64,000 nt of DNA from JAPWJZ01 sp964575605 (GTDB lineage Bacteria > Pseudomonadota > Alphaproteobacteria > Micavibrionales > UBA2020), in contig CAZNRN010000015.1 in the NCBI GenBank assembly GCA_964575605.1, forward strand, positions 1 to 64,000, given 5' to 3'. Of this stretch, positions 34,477 through 42,930 are shown one piece after another. A model generated the notes under the pieces. The model was given only the letters and a program-made list of their open reading frames with translations, was not told the origin of the DNA and did no database searches. A program made the position numbers and the translations under genes. Within the stretch, counting starts at the first letter, position 1; each line of letters starts with the position of its first letter.

Positions 34477-34554
34477 TTGCATACGCTCGTGTGTTGACTA
34501 TGCTAAGTTGTACATGATAAAACATGCTCAATTTCATAAAACATTCTCAATTTC
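34477..34554 (+). promoter_or_regulatory. Promoter region and tandem 19-bp direct repeat before the XRE regulator
   Basis: Two head-to-tail copies of ATAAAACATGCTCAATTTC (34517-34535 and 34536-34554) differ at one base (G/T). They end 15 bp before the regulator's ATG. Candidate promoters are TTGCAT-16-TATGCT (34477-34504) and TTGACT at 34494 with a -10 at 34516, which would run into the first repeat. The layout suggests an operator, most simply for autoregulation. Confidence 0.7.
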
Positions 34555-34569
34555 GCTTGTAAGGTTTCC

Positions 34570-35004
34570 ATGCCCCGTAAAAACACCACCGAGGACGGCC
34601 CCCACCCGATCGACGCACATGTCGGCCAGAAGGTGCGCGCGCGCCGCCAGACACTGGACATGAGCCAGGACGACCTCGCGCAGGCCTGTGGCATCACCTT
34701 CCAGCAGGTGCAGAAATACGAACGCGGAACCAACCGCATCGCGGTCAGCCGCCTGGTCGAAATCGCCAAGGCGCTGAAGACCCCCCTCGACTACTTCCTC
34801 GACGGTTCTTTCCAGCTGCTGCCCGGCCAGAAATACGCCGTGAAAGGCTTCGCGGAGGGCAAGCAGCCCGCCCTGGAACCCGACCCGATGGCCAGCCGCG
34901 ACGTGCGCGACCTTGTGCGCGCCTACCAGTCGATCAAGGACGCCAAGCTGCAGAAACAGCTGGTGGAAATGGCCAAAACCATGGCCTCTTCGGGCGGCAA
35001 ATAA
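34570..35004 (+). CDS. XRE family transcriptional regulator (PhrR/PraR-like)
   Basis: The 144-residue protein has a Cro/C1 helix-turn-helix at residues 20-75 (VGQKVRARRQTLDMSQDDLA, ITFQQVQKYERGTNRIAVSR) and a C-terminal helix ending QKQLVEMAKTMASS. Closely similar regulators sit next to lnt and metK in rhizobia, where they are known as PhrR or PraR and affect pH response or quorum sensing. The target genes here are unknown; the tandem repeat just upstream suggests that it controls itself. Confidence 0.92.
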   Translation: MPRKNTTEDGPHPIDAHVGQKVRARRQTLDMSQDDLAQACGITFQQVQKYERGTNRIAVSRLVEIAKALKTPLDYFLDGSFQLLPGQKYAVKGFAEGKQPALEPDPMASRDVRDLVRAYQSIKDAKLQKQLVEMAKTMASSGGK

Positions 35005-35087
35005 CCTCTAAAACCCCTTAAAAAGGCTGTTGCCCGGCGTTTTCCGGTCACGTATATATATGCGGTATTCAACAAGAGGGGCTAAAC

Positions 35088-36305
35088 ATGGCAGACCAGA
35101 AGTATATTTTCACCAGTGAATCCGTGGGCGAAGGCCATCCGGACAAGCTGTGCGACCGCGTGTCGGACGCCATCGTCGACGCATACCTGAACGCCGACCC
35201 CTATTCCCGCGTCGCGGCCGAATGCCTTGCGACCACCGGCTTCCTCTGCATCGCCGGCGAAACCCGCGGCCCCGCCTCCATCACCAAGGAACTGGTCGAG
35301 ACCATCGCCCGCCACGCGGTGCGCGACATCGGCTACAAGCAGGAAGAATTCCACTGGGAGAAAATCAAGGTCGATGTTCGCCTGCACGCGCAGTCGGCTG
35401 ACATCGCCGTCGGCGTCGACGCCGCCGGCAACAAGGACGAAGGCGCAGGCGACCAGGGCATCATGTTCGGTTACGCCTGCCGCGAAACCGACAGCTTTAT
35501 GCCGGCCGCCATCCATTATTCCCACGCCATCCTGAAATCGCTGGCCGAAGCCCGCCATTCGGGCGCGCTGTTCAAGCTGGGCCCCGATGCAAAATCCCAG
35601 GTTTCGCTGGAATACATCAACGGCAAGCCCGTGCGCGCGACCTCGGTCGTCGTCTCCACGCAGCATGACGCCTCTGTTTCGCAGGAAGAAGTCCGCGAAA
35701 TGGTGCGCCCGCACGTGCAGAACATCCTGCCCGCAGGCTGGATGTGCGATGAAGACCAGTTCTACGTCAACCCGACCGGCCGTTTCGTCATCGGCGGCCC
35801 CGACGGCGACTGCGGCCTGACCGGACGCAAGATCATCGTCGACACCTACGGCGGCGCTGCGCCGCACGGCGGCGGCGCTTTCTCGGGCAAGGATCCGACG
35901 AAGGTTGACCGCTCGGCTGCTTATGCCGCCCGCCATGCTGCGAAGAACATCGTGGCCGCAGGCCTTGCCGAGCGTTGCACCATCCAGGTGTCCTATGCCA
36001 TCGGCGTGTCGCACCCCATCTCGCTCTACGTCAACACGCATGGCACCGGCAAATACAGCGATGACGCACTGTCGCTGGCTCTGCAAGCCGTGGCGGATTT
36101 CCGCCCCCGCGCCATCCGCGAGCGCCTGAACCTCAACAAGCCCATCTATGCCCGCACCGCGGCCTACGGCCACTTTGGCCGCACGCCCGATGCAGACGGC
36201 GGCTTCAGCTGGGAAAAGCCCGACCTGGTGCAGGCGCTGAAAGACGAAATCGGCTCCAAGAAGTACAAGGACTACGAAGGCAAAGTCACCGAGCTGAAGC
36301 GCTGA
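35088..36305 (+). CDS. metK: S-adenosylmethionine synthetase
   Basis: The 405-residue enzyme makes SAM from methionine and ATP. Motifs: ESVGEGHPDKLCDRVSDAI, GAGDQGIMFGYA, the P-loop-like GGGAFSGKDPTKVDRSAAY, and TYGGAAPHGG. AAGAGGGG precedes the start. No SAM riboswitch is recognised in the 83-bp gap before it. The stop overlaps the start of the secreted-protein gene (TGATG). Confidence 0.98.
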   Translation: MADQKYIFTSESVGEGHPDKLCDRVSDAIVDAYLNADPYSRVAAECLATTGFLCIAGETRGPASITKELVETIARHAVRDIGYKQEEFHWEKIKVDVRLHAQSADIAVGVDAAGNKDEGAGDQGIMFGYACRETDSFMPAAIHYSHAILKSLAEARHSGALFKLGPDAKSQVSLEYINGKPVRATSVVVSTQHDASVSQEEVREMVRPHVQNILPAGWMCDEDQFYVNPTGRFVIGGPDGDCGLTGRKIIVDTYGGAAPHGGGAFSGKDPTKVDRSAAYAARHAAKNIVAAGLAERCTIQVSYAIGVSHPISLYVNTHGTGKYSDDALSLALQAVADFRPRAIRERLNLNKPIYARTAAYGHFGRTPDADGGFSWEKPDLVQALKDEIGSKKYKDYEGKVTELKR

Positions 36306-36796
36306 TGCGCGCCCTGGCCCTCGCAACTGTTCTCGTTCTATCCGCCGCCCTGCCCGCGCAGGCGGCGGATACGCAACGCAACCATACAGGCGGCCGCTTC
36401 ATGCTTGATGTTGCCGGTAATAACGGGGGCTTGGTTGAAAAGTTCGATAACAACACCCCCGCCACAACGCAGCCCGCGTTGAAAAATACGGCCCCGGGCA
36501 ATACAGCTCCCACAACTACGCTGCACACAGGCACCAGCTTGCGCCAACAGCCTCAGTCACGCATCATTACGGGCGGCGGCATCGACAGCAAAGGCAACAA
36601 ACAGAACCAGCAGTCAATCGATAACGTGCGCAACAGCCTGAACGATGCCACAAAAGACCGGGAATCCGACGACCATATGGGTAACTTCGAAATCCAGGGG
36701 TTAATGCAGGAAAGCAACCAGAGCCAAACCCTGCAATCAAACGTCAAAAAAAAGCAGGACGACACGAATAACGGCGTTATCCGCAAGGCTGATTGA
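36305..36796 (+). CDS. Secreted Asn/Gln/Thr-rich protein coupled to metK
   Basis: The 163-residue protein begins with a clear signal peptide (MRALALATVLVLSAALPAQA, cleavage after AQA) followed by a low-complexity Asn/Thr/Gln-rich chain without cysteines. Its ATG overlaps the metK stop by one base, so it should be made in proportion to MetK, an odd pairing of a cytosolic SAM synthetase with an exported disordered protein. No family recognised. Confidence 0.7.
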   Translation: MRALALATVLVLSAALPAQAADTQRNHTGGRFMLDVAGNNGGLVEKFDNNTPATTQPALKNTAPGNTAPTTTLHTGTSLRQQPQSRIITGGGIDSKGNKQNQQSIDNVRNSLNDATKDRESDDHMGNFEIQGLMQESNQSQTLQSNVKKKQDDTNNGVIRKAD

Positions 36797-36892
36797 AGCC
36801 TTCAAAAGCTAATTCCTACGAATCTTATATGCTTTAATTGAGCATATGTTGCTACGCACAAACCCTCCAAAATGTTGTATTTACAGCGTTAT

Positions 36893-36944
36893 TTCGCGCG
36901 CACGCGGCGCGCGATTTGACACATCTTTACACTGCTCATACCGT
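36893..36944 (+). promoter_or_regulatory. Candidate promoter for the GRDP-like gene with an adjacent hairpin
   Basis: A perfect 8-bp hairpin (TCGCGCGC at 36894, 5-base loop, GCGCGCGA) abuts TTGACA at 36916, followed after 17 bases by TACCGT (weak -10). A second 7-bp palindrome, ATATGCT...AGCATAT, lies near 36827. These fill the 207-bp gap after the secreted-protein gene. Confidence 0.5.
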
Positions 36945-37003
36945 TGAATTGTGCACAACGAAAAAAGGACGGCCAACAACAGATGAAACAGAAAGGTGAC
37001 TAG

Positions 37004-37927
37004 ATGGACCTGCAGCACATGTTGCACTTGAACACCAACCCCGACAACAAACCTGCACTTAAGCCACTAACCGAACGCACACCGTACCACGATAAAATAG
37101 AGGCCCTTGACCTCGAGCCCATCAAATTCAAACTCGTCAAGGAAAAGGGATGGCCCCTTAAAAAAGCCGATAGCGTCGAGAAACTTTACAAAGCCTACCT
37201 CCTCCTCTTCGCCCTGTACCCCTGCGAAGAACACGTCCCCACCCCCGACATCGATGAAATGTGGCACAGCCATATCCTTGATACGCACAAGTATATGGAG
37301 GACTGCCACGACATTTTCGGCTTCTACCTGCACCATTATCCGTACCTGGGCATGCTGGGCACCGAAGACGCGGCACTGGCGGCTGCGCAATTTGCGGCGA
37401 CGCGCCAGCGTTTCCGCGAGATCGCGGGGCTCGATCCCATCAATGCTGCCGATTGCGGTGGCGGCGGTGGATGCGGCGGTGGCGGCGGCTGCAGTTCCAG
37501 CAGCTGTTCCTCCAGCAGCTGTAGCTCGGGCGGGGATTCCGGCCATTCGGGCGGCGATACCGGCGGCCATAGCGACCCGGGTCATGGCCACCACGACAGC
37601 GGCATTACGCCCTTCATCATCCCGTCCTGCAGTTCGACCAGCAACAACAACGTGCCCTCGAAACCGCTGAAGGACGAATGGAAGAAGAAAAAGGAAAAGC
37701 CGCAGACGCCCGCGAACAACAACCCCTCGCCCAAGCAGAAGAAGCCGTCGTTCTGGAAGCGCATCTTCAAGGCGATAAAGCACCAGCCGGAAACCGCCGT
37801 GAAGGAACCGACCCGCTGGGAACGTTCGGTCGACCCGCGCCGCATGAAGAAGAAAGGCCGCCCCACGCGCGCCGAGCTTCTGGCGCTGCTCGCCGAAATA
37901 GACGGCGAAAACGCGACCAAACACTAA
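37004..37927 (+). CDS. Glycine-rich-domain (GRDP/DUF1399-like) protein with Cys/Ser/Gly core
   Basis: The 307-residue protein has an N-terminal domain (residues 25-140) with IDEMWHSHILDTHKYMEDC and FGFYLHHYPYLG, the His-rich signature of the GRDP/DUF1399-like family named after plant glycine-rich domain proteins. Residues 150-175 are a striking Gly/Cys/Ser run, with five-glycine blocks split by single cysteines, then four-serine blocks split by cysteines, then a Gly/His/Asp-rich part. The C-terminal third is strongly basic. No signal peptide. It stands alone with its own promoter and terminator. Function unknown. Confidence 0.75.
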   Translation: MDLQHMLHLNTNPDNKPALKPLTERTPYHDKIEALDLEPIKFKLVKEKGWPLKKADSVEKLYKAYLLLFALYPCEEHVPTPDIDEMWHSHILDTHKYMEDCHDIFGFYLHHYPYLGMLGTEDAALAAAQFAATRQRFREIAGLDPINAADCGGGGGCGGGGGCSSSSCSSSSCSSGGDSGHSGGDTGGHSDPGHGHHDSGITPFIIPSCSSTSNNNVPSKPLKDEWKKKKEKPQTPANNNPSPKQKKPSFWKRIFKAIKHQPETAVKEPTRWERSVDPRRMKKKGRPTRAELLALLAEIDGENATKH

Positions 37928-37947
37928 ACAAAACACGTACTTACGAC

Positions 37948-37977
37948 GTCACCCCCGCCTGCCGCGGGGGTGATTTT
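37948..37977 (+). terminator. Rho-independent terminator
   Basis: A 10-bp stem (TCACCCCCGC with GCGGGGGTGA), 5-base loop and TTTTT, 20 bp after the GRDP-like gene. Confidence 0.92.
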
Positions 37978-38035
37978 TATTTCACATCCCGTTCCCTAGC
38001 TGTTATTATCCCGCCGCAGAATCAGAAGGGGCACA

Positions 38036-38704
38036 ATGCCGTTCGACAAGCTGATCAAGGGTTACAAGGCATTCCACTCGAACTATTTCGGTTCGGGCAA
38101 AAAGCTGTTCCGCAACCTCGTGCGCGACGGGCAGAACCCCGACACGCTGCTGATCGGCTGTTCCGACAGCCGCGCCGATCCCGCCATTCTCACCAACAGC
38201 GAACCCGGCGATATGTTCGTGGTGCGCAACGTCGCCGCGCTTGTCCCCCCTTATAAAACCGACAGCATGCACCACGGTACTTCGGCCGCGATCGAGTTCG
38301 CGGTGAAGCAGATTGCGGTGAAGCACGTCGTCGTGATGGGCCACAGCATGTGCGGCGGCATCCGTGCGCTGTCCGAACACGCGATTACCCGCGATAGTTT
38401 CGAATTCCTCGCGCAATGGGTCGATATCGGCGCGCCTGCGCTCGACCATGTCGAGAAAACCTGCGGCCATGCGGCGCCCGACGACAAGCGCCGCGCGCTC
38501 GAGCAGCAGGTGGTTCTCGTCTCCATCAACAACCTCATGACCTTCCCCTGGGTGGCGGAGCGCGTGAAGGCTGGCAACCTGCAGCTGCACGGCTGGTATT
38601 TCGACATGGCCGCGGGCGAGCTGATGGAATACAACGAAAAAACCAGGGCCTTCGAAAGCCTGCACAAGAAGAACGGCAAGAATGCGAAGCAGCTGGCAGG
38701 GTGA
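38036..38704 (+). CDS. can: Beta-carbonic anhydrase
   Basis: The 222-residue zinc enzyme interconverts CO2 and bicarbonate. Zinc ligands are Cys42 (IGCSDSR), His103 and Cys106 (MGHSMCGG), with the Asp44-Arg46 dyad. GTSAAIEFAV and the C-terminal LQLHGWYFDMAAGELMEY are typical of the family. The gene overlaps trmB by 23 bp, implying coupled expression. Confidence 0.96.
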   Translation: MPFDKLIKGYKAFHSNYFGSGKKLFRNLVRDGQNPDTLLIGCSDSRADPAILTNSEPGDMFVVRNVAALVPPYKTDSMHHGTSAAIEFAVKQIAVKHVVVMGHSMCGGIRALSEHAITRDSFEFLAQWVDIGAPALDHVEKTCGHAAPDDKRRALEQQVVLVSINNLMTFPWVAERVKAGNLQLHGWYFDMAAGELMEYNEKTRAFESLHKKNGKNAKQLAG

Positions 38705-39386
38705 CGACGGCAAGCCGAAGTTCTACGGCCGCCGCAAGGGCAAGACCATCAAGCAGAACCGTCAGGCCGCTTATAACCTTGTCATGGACTGGGCGAAGAT
38801 AACCCTGCCGGAGGGTGACGGCAAAATCGACCCGCGCTCTTTCTTTGATTTTCCTGTCACCGAAGTCTGGCTGGAAGTCGGCTTCGGCAACGGCGAACAG
38901 CTGCTGCATCAGGCCATGCGGAACCCGACCATCGGCATGATCGGCTGCGAGCCTTTCCTGAACGGCGTTTCGGCGCTGTGCCGCGATATGAAGGATAATA
39001 ACGTAAAAAACATACGCATTTTTCAGGATGACGCGCGGCTGCTGATGGCGCGCCTCGCCGATCACAGTTTCACGCGCGCCTTCGTGCTGAATTCAGACCC
39101 CTGGCCCAAGAAGCGCCATCACAAGCGCCGTTTTATCCAGACCGAAACGCTCGACACGCTGCACCGCCTGCTGGTGAAGGGATCGGAACTGCGGCTGTCT
39201 TCCGACGACCCCAGCCTCGCCGCGTGGCAAATGGAAAAGCCCTATAACCACCCGGGCTACACATGGCAGGCCCGGAGCGCCGCCGACTGGCGCAACTGCC
39301 CCGAAGACATGATCAATACACGCTACCAGAACAAGGGTATCGCGGCGGGCAGGCCCGTGATTTTCCAGCGTTTTTTGACCGTTTAA
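38682..39386 (+). CDS. trmB: tRNA (guanine-N7-)-methyltransferase
   Basis: The 234-residue enzyme makes m7G46 in the tRNA variable loop. SAM-binding LEVGFGNGEQLLHQA and the TrmB signature NSDPWPKKRHHKRRF are intact. The ATG at 38682 overlaps the end of the carbonic anhydrase gene. In many alphaproteobacteria trmB lies between metK and rimP, as here, but the secreted protein, GRDP-like and anhydrase genes have been inserted upstream and a repeat protein downstream. Confidence 0.96.
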   Translation: MRSSWQGDDGKPKFYGRRKGKTIKQNRQAAYNLVMDWAKITLPEGDGKIDPRSFFDFPVTEVWLEVGFGNGEQLLHQAMRNPTIGMIGCEPFLNGVSALCRDMKDNNVKNIRIFQDDARLLMARLADHSFTRAFVLNSDPWPKKRHHKRRFIQTETLDTLHRLLVKGSELRLSSDDPSLAAWQMEKPYNHPGYTWQARSAADWRNCPEDMINTRYQNKGIAAGRPVIFQRFLTV

Positions 39387-39420
39387 CGGTTTTTCAAGCC
39401 AAGCCTGTTACACTTGGCCC

Positions 39421-40638
39421 ATGGCGAAAGTGCACATATTCAATAGAGTGAGCGGCCCATCGGAGGCCGAACGCGCGCTGACCGAATGGAAAATCCCCTT
39501 TGAAAAAGCGGAAGACGGCACGATCACCGTGCCCGGCGACCTGAGGCTCAATAATATGAACCTCACCGCCCTGCCCGACCTGTCGAAGGTCATCGTCAAG
39601 GGCAACTTCATCTGCGTGAACAATTACGAGTTGAAATCGCTCAAAGGCGCGCCGCAGGTGGTGCACGGAAATTACATGTGCAACAGCAACGGGCTCACCT
39701 CTCTCGAATATGCGCCGAAGGAAGTCGGCGGCGATTTCATCTGCTGGGCGAACAAGCTGACCTCGCTCGAACACGCACCGAAAAAAGTCGGCCGCAATTT
39801 TTGCTGCGACAAGAATAAACTGACGTCGCTCGAACACGCACCCGAAACCGTGCCCGGCACCTTCAACTGCCAGGAAAACCAGCTGACAACGCTTGAACAC
39901 GCGCCGCATACCGTTGGGGCTTTCAACTGCTCAAGCAATAAGCTTGTTTCGTTAGAACACGGCCCCAGCAAGATTACGGCCGGCACCTATACCGGGGATT
40001 ACGAGTGCAGTAATAACCCCTTTGCCAGCCTGAAAGGCGCCCCCGCGCATGTGCCGGGCAAATTTATTTGCACAGGCTGCAAGCTGACGACATTGGAAGG
40101 CGGGCCTGCACAGGTTGACGGCGATTACTATGCTTACGACAACCTGCTGGTCAATTTAAAAGGCGCTGCTGCCATCGTCGGAAAAAGCTTCGGGGTCGGA
40201 CGTAACAAGCTTGCCTCGATAGAGGACGGGCCTAAATCAGTGGGCGAACATTACAGCTGCCAGGAGAATAAACTGACCTCCCTCAAAGGCGCGCCGGAAA
40301 CTGTGACCGAGTTTGGATGCGAGGACAATCCGCTTGAATCCTTAGCGCATGCCCCCAAGTCCTGCAAAGGCAATTTCTGGTGCCGCAATACCGGCCAGAA
40401 ATATCTCGAAGGCATCCCGCAGGACGCCGGTAAAATTTTCAGCGACTTCGGCACCTATGATAACTGGGCGGCCGTGCCCGAACACCTGCGCATTTCCCCC
40501 GACACCATCGCGCGGCGAGAACGCGAAAGGGTGGAGGAGATACAGCGCATCGCCGAAAGCTCGACCGTTCTGGGCGACAGCCTGACCCTGAAAAAAGGCA
40601 CCCTCCAGATCAAGGGGGCGGTTGGTACAAAACGCTAA
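39421..40638 (+). CDS. Protein of about 13 cysteine-containing LRR-like repeats
   Basis: The 405-residue protein is built from 20-21-residue repeats from residue 55 to about 330, consensus P-x-x-V-x-G-x-F-x-C-x-x-N-x-L-T-S-L-E-x-A, as in PKEVGGDFICWANKLTSLEH. This is a leucine-rich-repeat-like solenoid with one Cys per turn, of a type also seen in phage and giant-virus proteins. There is no signal peptide and the C-terminal 60 residues are charged. Probably a binding scaffold. Its ligand is unknown. Confidence 0.8.
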   Translation: MAKVHIFNRVSGPSEAERALTEWKIPFEKAEDGTITVPGDLRLNNMNLTALPDLSKVIVKGNFICVNNYELKSLKGAPQVVHGNYMCNSNGLTSLEYAPKEVGGDFICWANKLTSLEHAPKKVGRNFCCDKNKLTSLEHAPETVPGTFNCQENQLTTLEHAPHTVGAFNCSSNKLVSLEHGPSKITAGTYTGDYECSNNPFASLKGAPAHVPGKFICTGCKLTTLEGGPAQVDGDYYAYDNLLVNLKGAAAIVGKSFGVGRNKLASIEDGPKSVGEHYSCQENKLTSLKGAPETVTEFGCEDNPLESLAHAPKSCKGNFWCRNTGQKYLEGIPQDAGKIFSDFGTYDNWAAVPEHLRISPDTIARRERERVEEIQRIAESSTVLGDSLTLKKGTLQIKGAVGTKR

Positions 40639-40761
40639 CACATTGATAAATAATAAAATTATCTAGATATAGATTACGAAAAATAAAATAAATCCGAAAA
40701 TATTTTTCAATCCAACCCCCCGCCCATTGCGCGGAAAAGCGCAAAATTTTTGCAATTTTGC

Positions 40762-40789
40762 TTGCAAATACAGTGTCCTGCTGTATAAA
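40762..40789 (+). promoter_or_regulatory. Candidate promoter of the rimP-nusA-infB operon
   Basis: TTGCAA at 40762, 16-base spacer, TATAAA at 40784, in an AT-rich gap about 90 bp before rimP. Confidence 0.6.
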
Positions 40790-40816
40790 TGCAGCCAATA
40801 CAACCCGGCATAAACA

Positions 40817-40849
40817 AAAGGGTGGGCTCTAAAAAAGAGCCCGCCCTTT
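40817..40849 (+). promoter_or_regulatory. Terminator-like leader hairpin before rimP
   Basis: A 13-bp stem with one G-T pair (40817-40829 with 40837-40849) and an A-rich loop lies between the predicted promoter and rimP. Only three T residues follow, so it resembles an attenuator or a transcript-stabilising hairpin. As this operon encodes NusA, feedback at such a hairpin is plausible. Confidence 0.5.
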
Positions 40850-40878
40850 GTGCATCCGGAGGCCGGAAAAAGGGATAA

Positions 40879-41379
40879 ATGGAACAGACGCCGCAGGCAA
40901 GAAAAGTCGAGCAAGCCATCTCCCCCACTGCACAAAGCATGGGTTACGAGATCGTGCGCGTCATGATGGTGGGCGCGGGATCGGGCAAGCCTACATTACA
41001 AATAATGGCCGAGAAGCCCGACGGCACCATGAACCTCGACGACTGTTCGCGTCTCAGCCAGGCGGTTTCCGCCGTGCTGGACGTCGAAAACGTTATCGAT
41101 GCCGCTTACTATCTCGAGGTCTCCTCGCCCGGCATCGACCGCCCGCTGACGCGACTGAAGGATTTCGAGCGCTACAAGGGCTTCGACGTGCGTATCGAAC
41201 TCGACGTGGCCGTTAACGGCCAGAAGAAATTCAAGGGCAAGTTGCTGGGCGCCACAGGCGACACCGTCAATTTGCAAACAGAGGAAGGGCCCGTGCAGGC
41301 GCTTCCTTTCGGTCAGATCCAGAAAGCAAAACTCTTGCTGACGGATGACCTCATCAAAGCCGCACAGAAAAAAGGATAA
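40879..41379 (+). CDS. rimP: Ribosome maturation factor RimP
   Basis: The 166-residue 30S assembly factor has the N-terminal domain ending VENVIDAAYYLEVSSPGIDRPL (the family signature) and a C-terminal SH3-like domain from about residue 95. It is first in the conserved rimP-nusA-infB-rbfA-truB-rpsO operon. Confidence 0.97.
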   Translation: MEQTPQARKVEQAISPTAQSMGYEIVRVMMVGAGSGKPTLQIMAEKPDGTMNLDDCSRLSQAVSAVLDVENVIDAAYYLEVSSPGIDRPLTRLKDFERYKGFDVRIELDVAVNGQKKFKGKLLGATGDTVNLQTEEGPVQALPFGQIQKAKLLLTDDLIKAAQKKG

Positions 41380-41400
41380 AAGGGTAACAAGGAAACAGCC

Positions 41401-42930
41401 ATGCAAGAAATGCTCCAAGTCGCAGATGCCGTCGCACGTGAAAAAAGCATCGACCGTGAAATCGTCATCCAGGCCATGGAAGAAGCCATCCAGAAGGCCG
41501 GCCGCTCCAAATACGGCTATGACCACGACATCCGCGCCACCATCGACCGCAAGACGGGCGAGATCGAGCTGTTCCGCTACCGCGAAGTGGTGGAAGCCTT
41601 CAACCCCGAAATGCCCGAGCTGGAAGCAAAGCAGATCCTGCTGAAGCCCGCCAAGAAACTCAAGGCAGACGCTCAAGTGGGCGAATTCATCATCGACAAG
41701 CTGCCGCCCCTCGACTTCGGCCGCATCGCAGCGCAAACCGCCAAGCAGGTCATCTTCCAGAAAGTGCGCGACGCCGAGCGCGAGCGCATGTTCGAGGAAT
41801 ACCAGAACCGCACCGGCGAAATCGTCTCGGGCGTCATCAAGCGCGTGGAATACGGCAACGTGACCGTCGACCTCGGCCGCGGCGAAGGCTACATGCGCCG
41901 CCAGGACGCACTGCCCCGCGAACACTTCAAAAACGGCGACCGCGTCCGCGCCTACATCTACGACGTGCGCCGCGAACAGCGCGGCCCGCAGATCTTCCTG
42001 TCCCGCGTCCACCCCGAATTCCTGGCCATGCTGTTCAAGCAGGAAGTGCCGGAAATCTACGACGGCGTGATCGAGATCAAGGCCGTCGCCCGCGACCCCG
42101 GCTCCCGCGCGAAAATCGCGGTGCTGTCGCGCGACAGCTCGATCGACCCGGTCGGCGCCTGCGTCGGTATGCGCGGCTCCCGCGTTCAGGCCGTCGTCGG
42201 CGAACTGCAGGGCGAGAAAATCGACATCATCCCCTGGACCAACGACGTCGCCACGTTTGTGGTTAACGCGCTGGCTCCCGCCGAAGTCACGAAAGTGGTT
42301 CTCGACGAAGACACGCACCGCCTCGATGTGGTCGTGCCGGACGAGCAGCTCTCTCTCGCCATCGGCCGCCGCGGCCAGAACGTGCGCCTCGCGACACAGC
42401 TTTCCGGCTGGAACATCGACATCATGACCGAAGCCGAGGAAACCGAGCGCCGCCAGAACGAATTCAAGACGCGCTCCGCCCTCTTCATGGAAGCGCTCGA
42501 CGTTGACGAAGTCATCGCCCACCTGCTGGTGGTCGAAGGCTTCACCTCGATCCAGGACATCGTCGACACCTCCGACAACGAACTGGCCCGCATCCAGGGC
42601 TTCGACGGCGACGTGGCGGTCGAGCTGAAAAACCGCGCACAGACCTTCCTCGACGCGAAGAAGGCCGAATTCGACAAGAAGCGCAAGGAACTGGGCATCA
42701 CCGACGAGCTGGCAGGCGTCAAAGGCCTGACCCAGGACATGATTCTGGCGCTGGCGGAAAAAGGCGTCAAGAAGATGGACGACCTGGGCGACCTCGCCGG
42801 CGACGAGCTGCGCGAGATCGTGGGCGAAAATGCGCTCACCGAAAGCCAGGCCAACAACATTATCATGGCCGCACGCGCCAGCTGGTTCCCCGAGGAAGAA
42901 GAACCGAAGGAACAGGCGGCTGCTGGCTGA
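41401..42930 (+). CDS. nusA: Transcription elongation/termination factor NusA
   Basis: The 509-residue protein has the N-terminal RNA polymerase-binding domain, an S1 domain (residues 135-200, VSGVIKRVEYGNVTVDLGRGEG), KH1 with GACVGMRGSRVQAVV, KH2 with LAIGRRGQNVRLA and two acidic C-terminal helical repeats (around residues 370-430 and 440-495). It modulates pausing, termination and antitermination. infB follows after only 35 bp; the ylxR gene often found between them is absent. Confidence 0.98.
   Translation: MQEMLQVADAVAREKSIDREIVIQAMEEAIQKAGRSKYGYDHDIRATIDRKTGEIELFRYREVVEAFNPEMPELEAKQILLKPAKKLKADAQVGEFIIDKLPPLDFGRIAAQTAKQVIFQKVRDAERERMFEEYQNRTGEIVSGVIKRVEYGNVTVDLGRGEGYMRRQDALPREHFKNGDRVRAYIYDVRREQRGPQIFLSRVHPEFLAMLFKQEVPEIYDGVIEIKAVARDPGSRAKIAVLSRDSSIDPVGACVGMRGSRVQAVVGELQGEKIDIIPWTNDVATFVVNALAPAEVTKVVLDEDTHRLDVVVPDEQLSLAIGRRGQNVRLATQLSGWNIDIMTEAEETERRQNEFKTRSALFMEALDVDEVIAHLLVVEGFTSIQDIVDTSDNELARIQGFDGDVAVELKNRAQTFLDAKKAEFDKKRKELGITDELAGVKGLTQDMILALAEKGVKKMDDLGDLAGDELREIVGENALTESQANNIIMAARASWFPEEEEPKEQAAAG

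Noticed and set aside
35005..35087. SAM-sensing riboswitch upstream of metK
   Set aside because: The 83-bp gap lacks the SAM-II, SAM/SAH or SAM-V features I can recall; only a GGGGCTAAA near the start recalls SAM-II and it is simply the ribosome-binding region.
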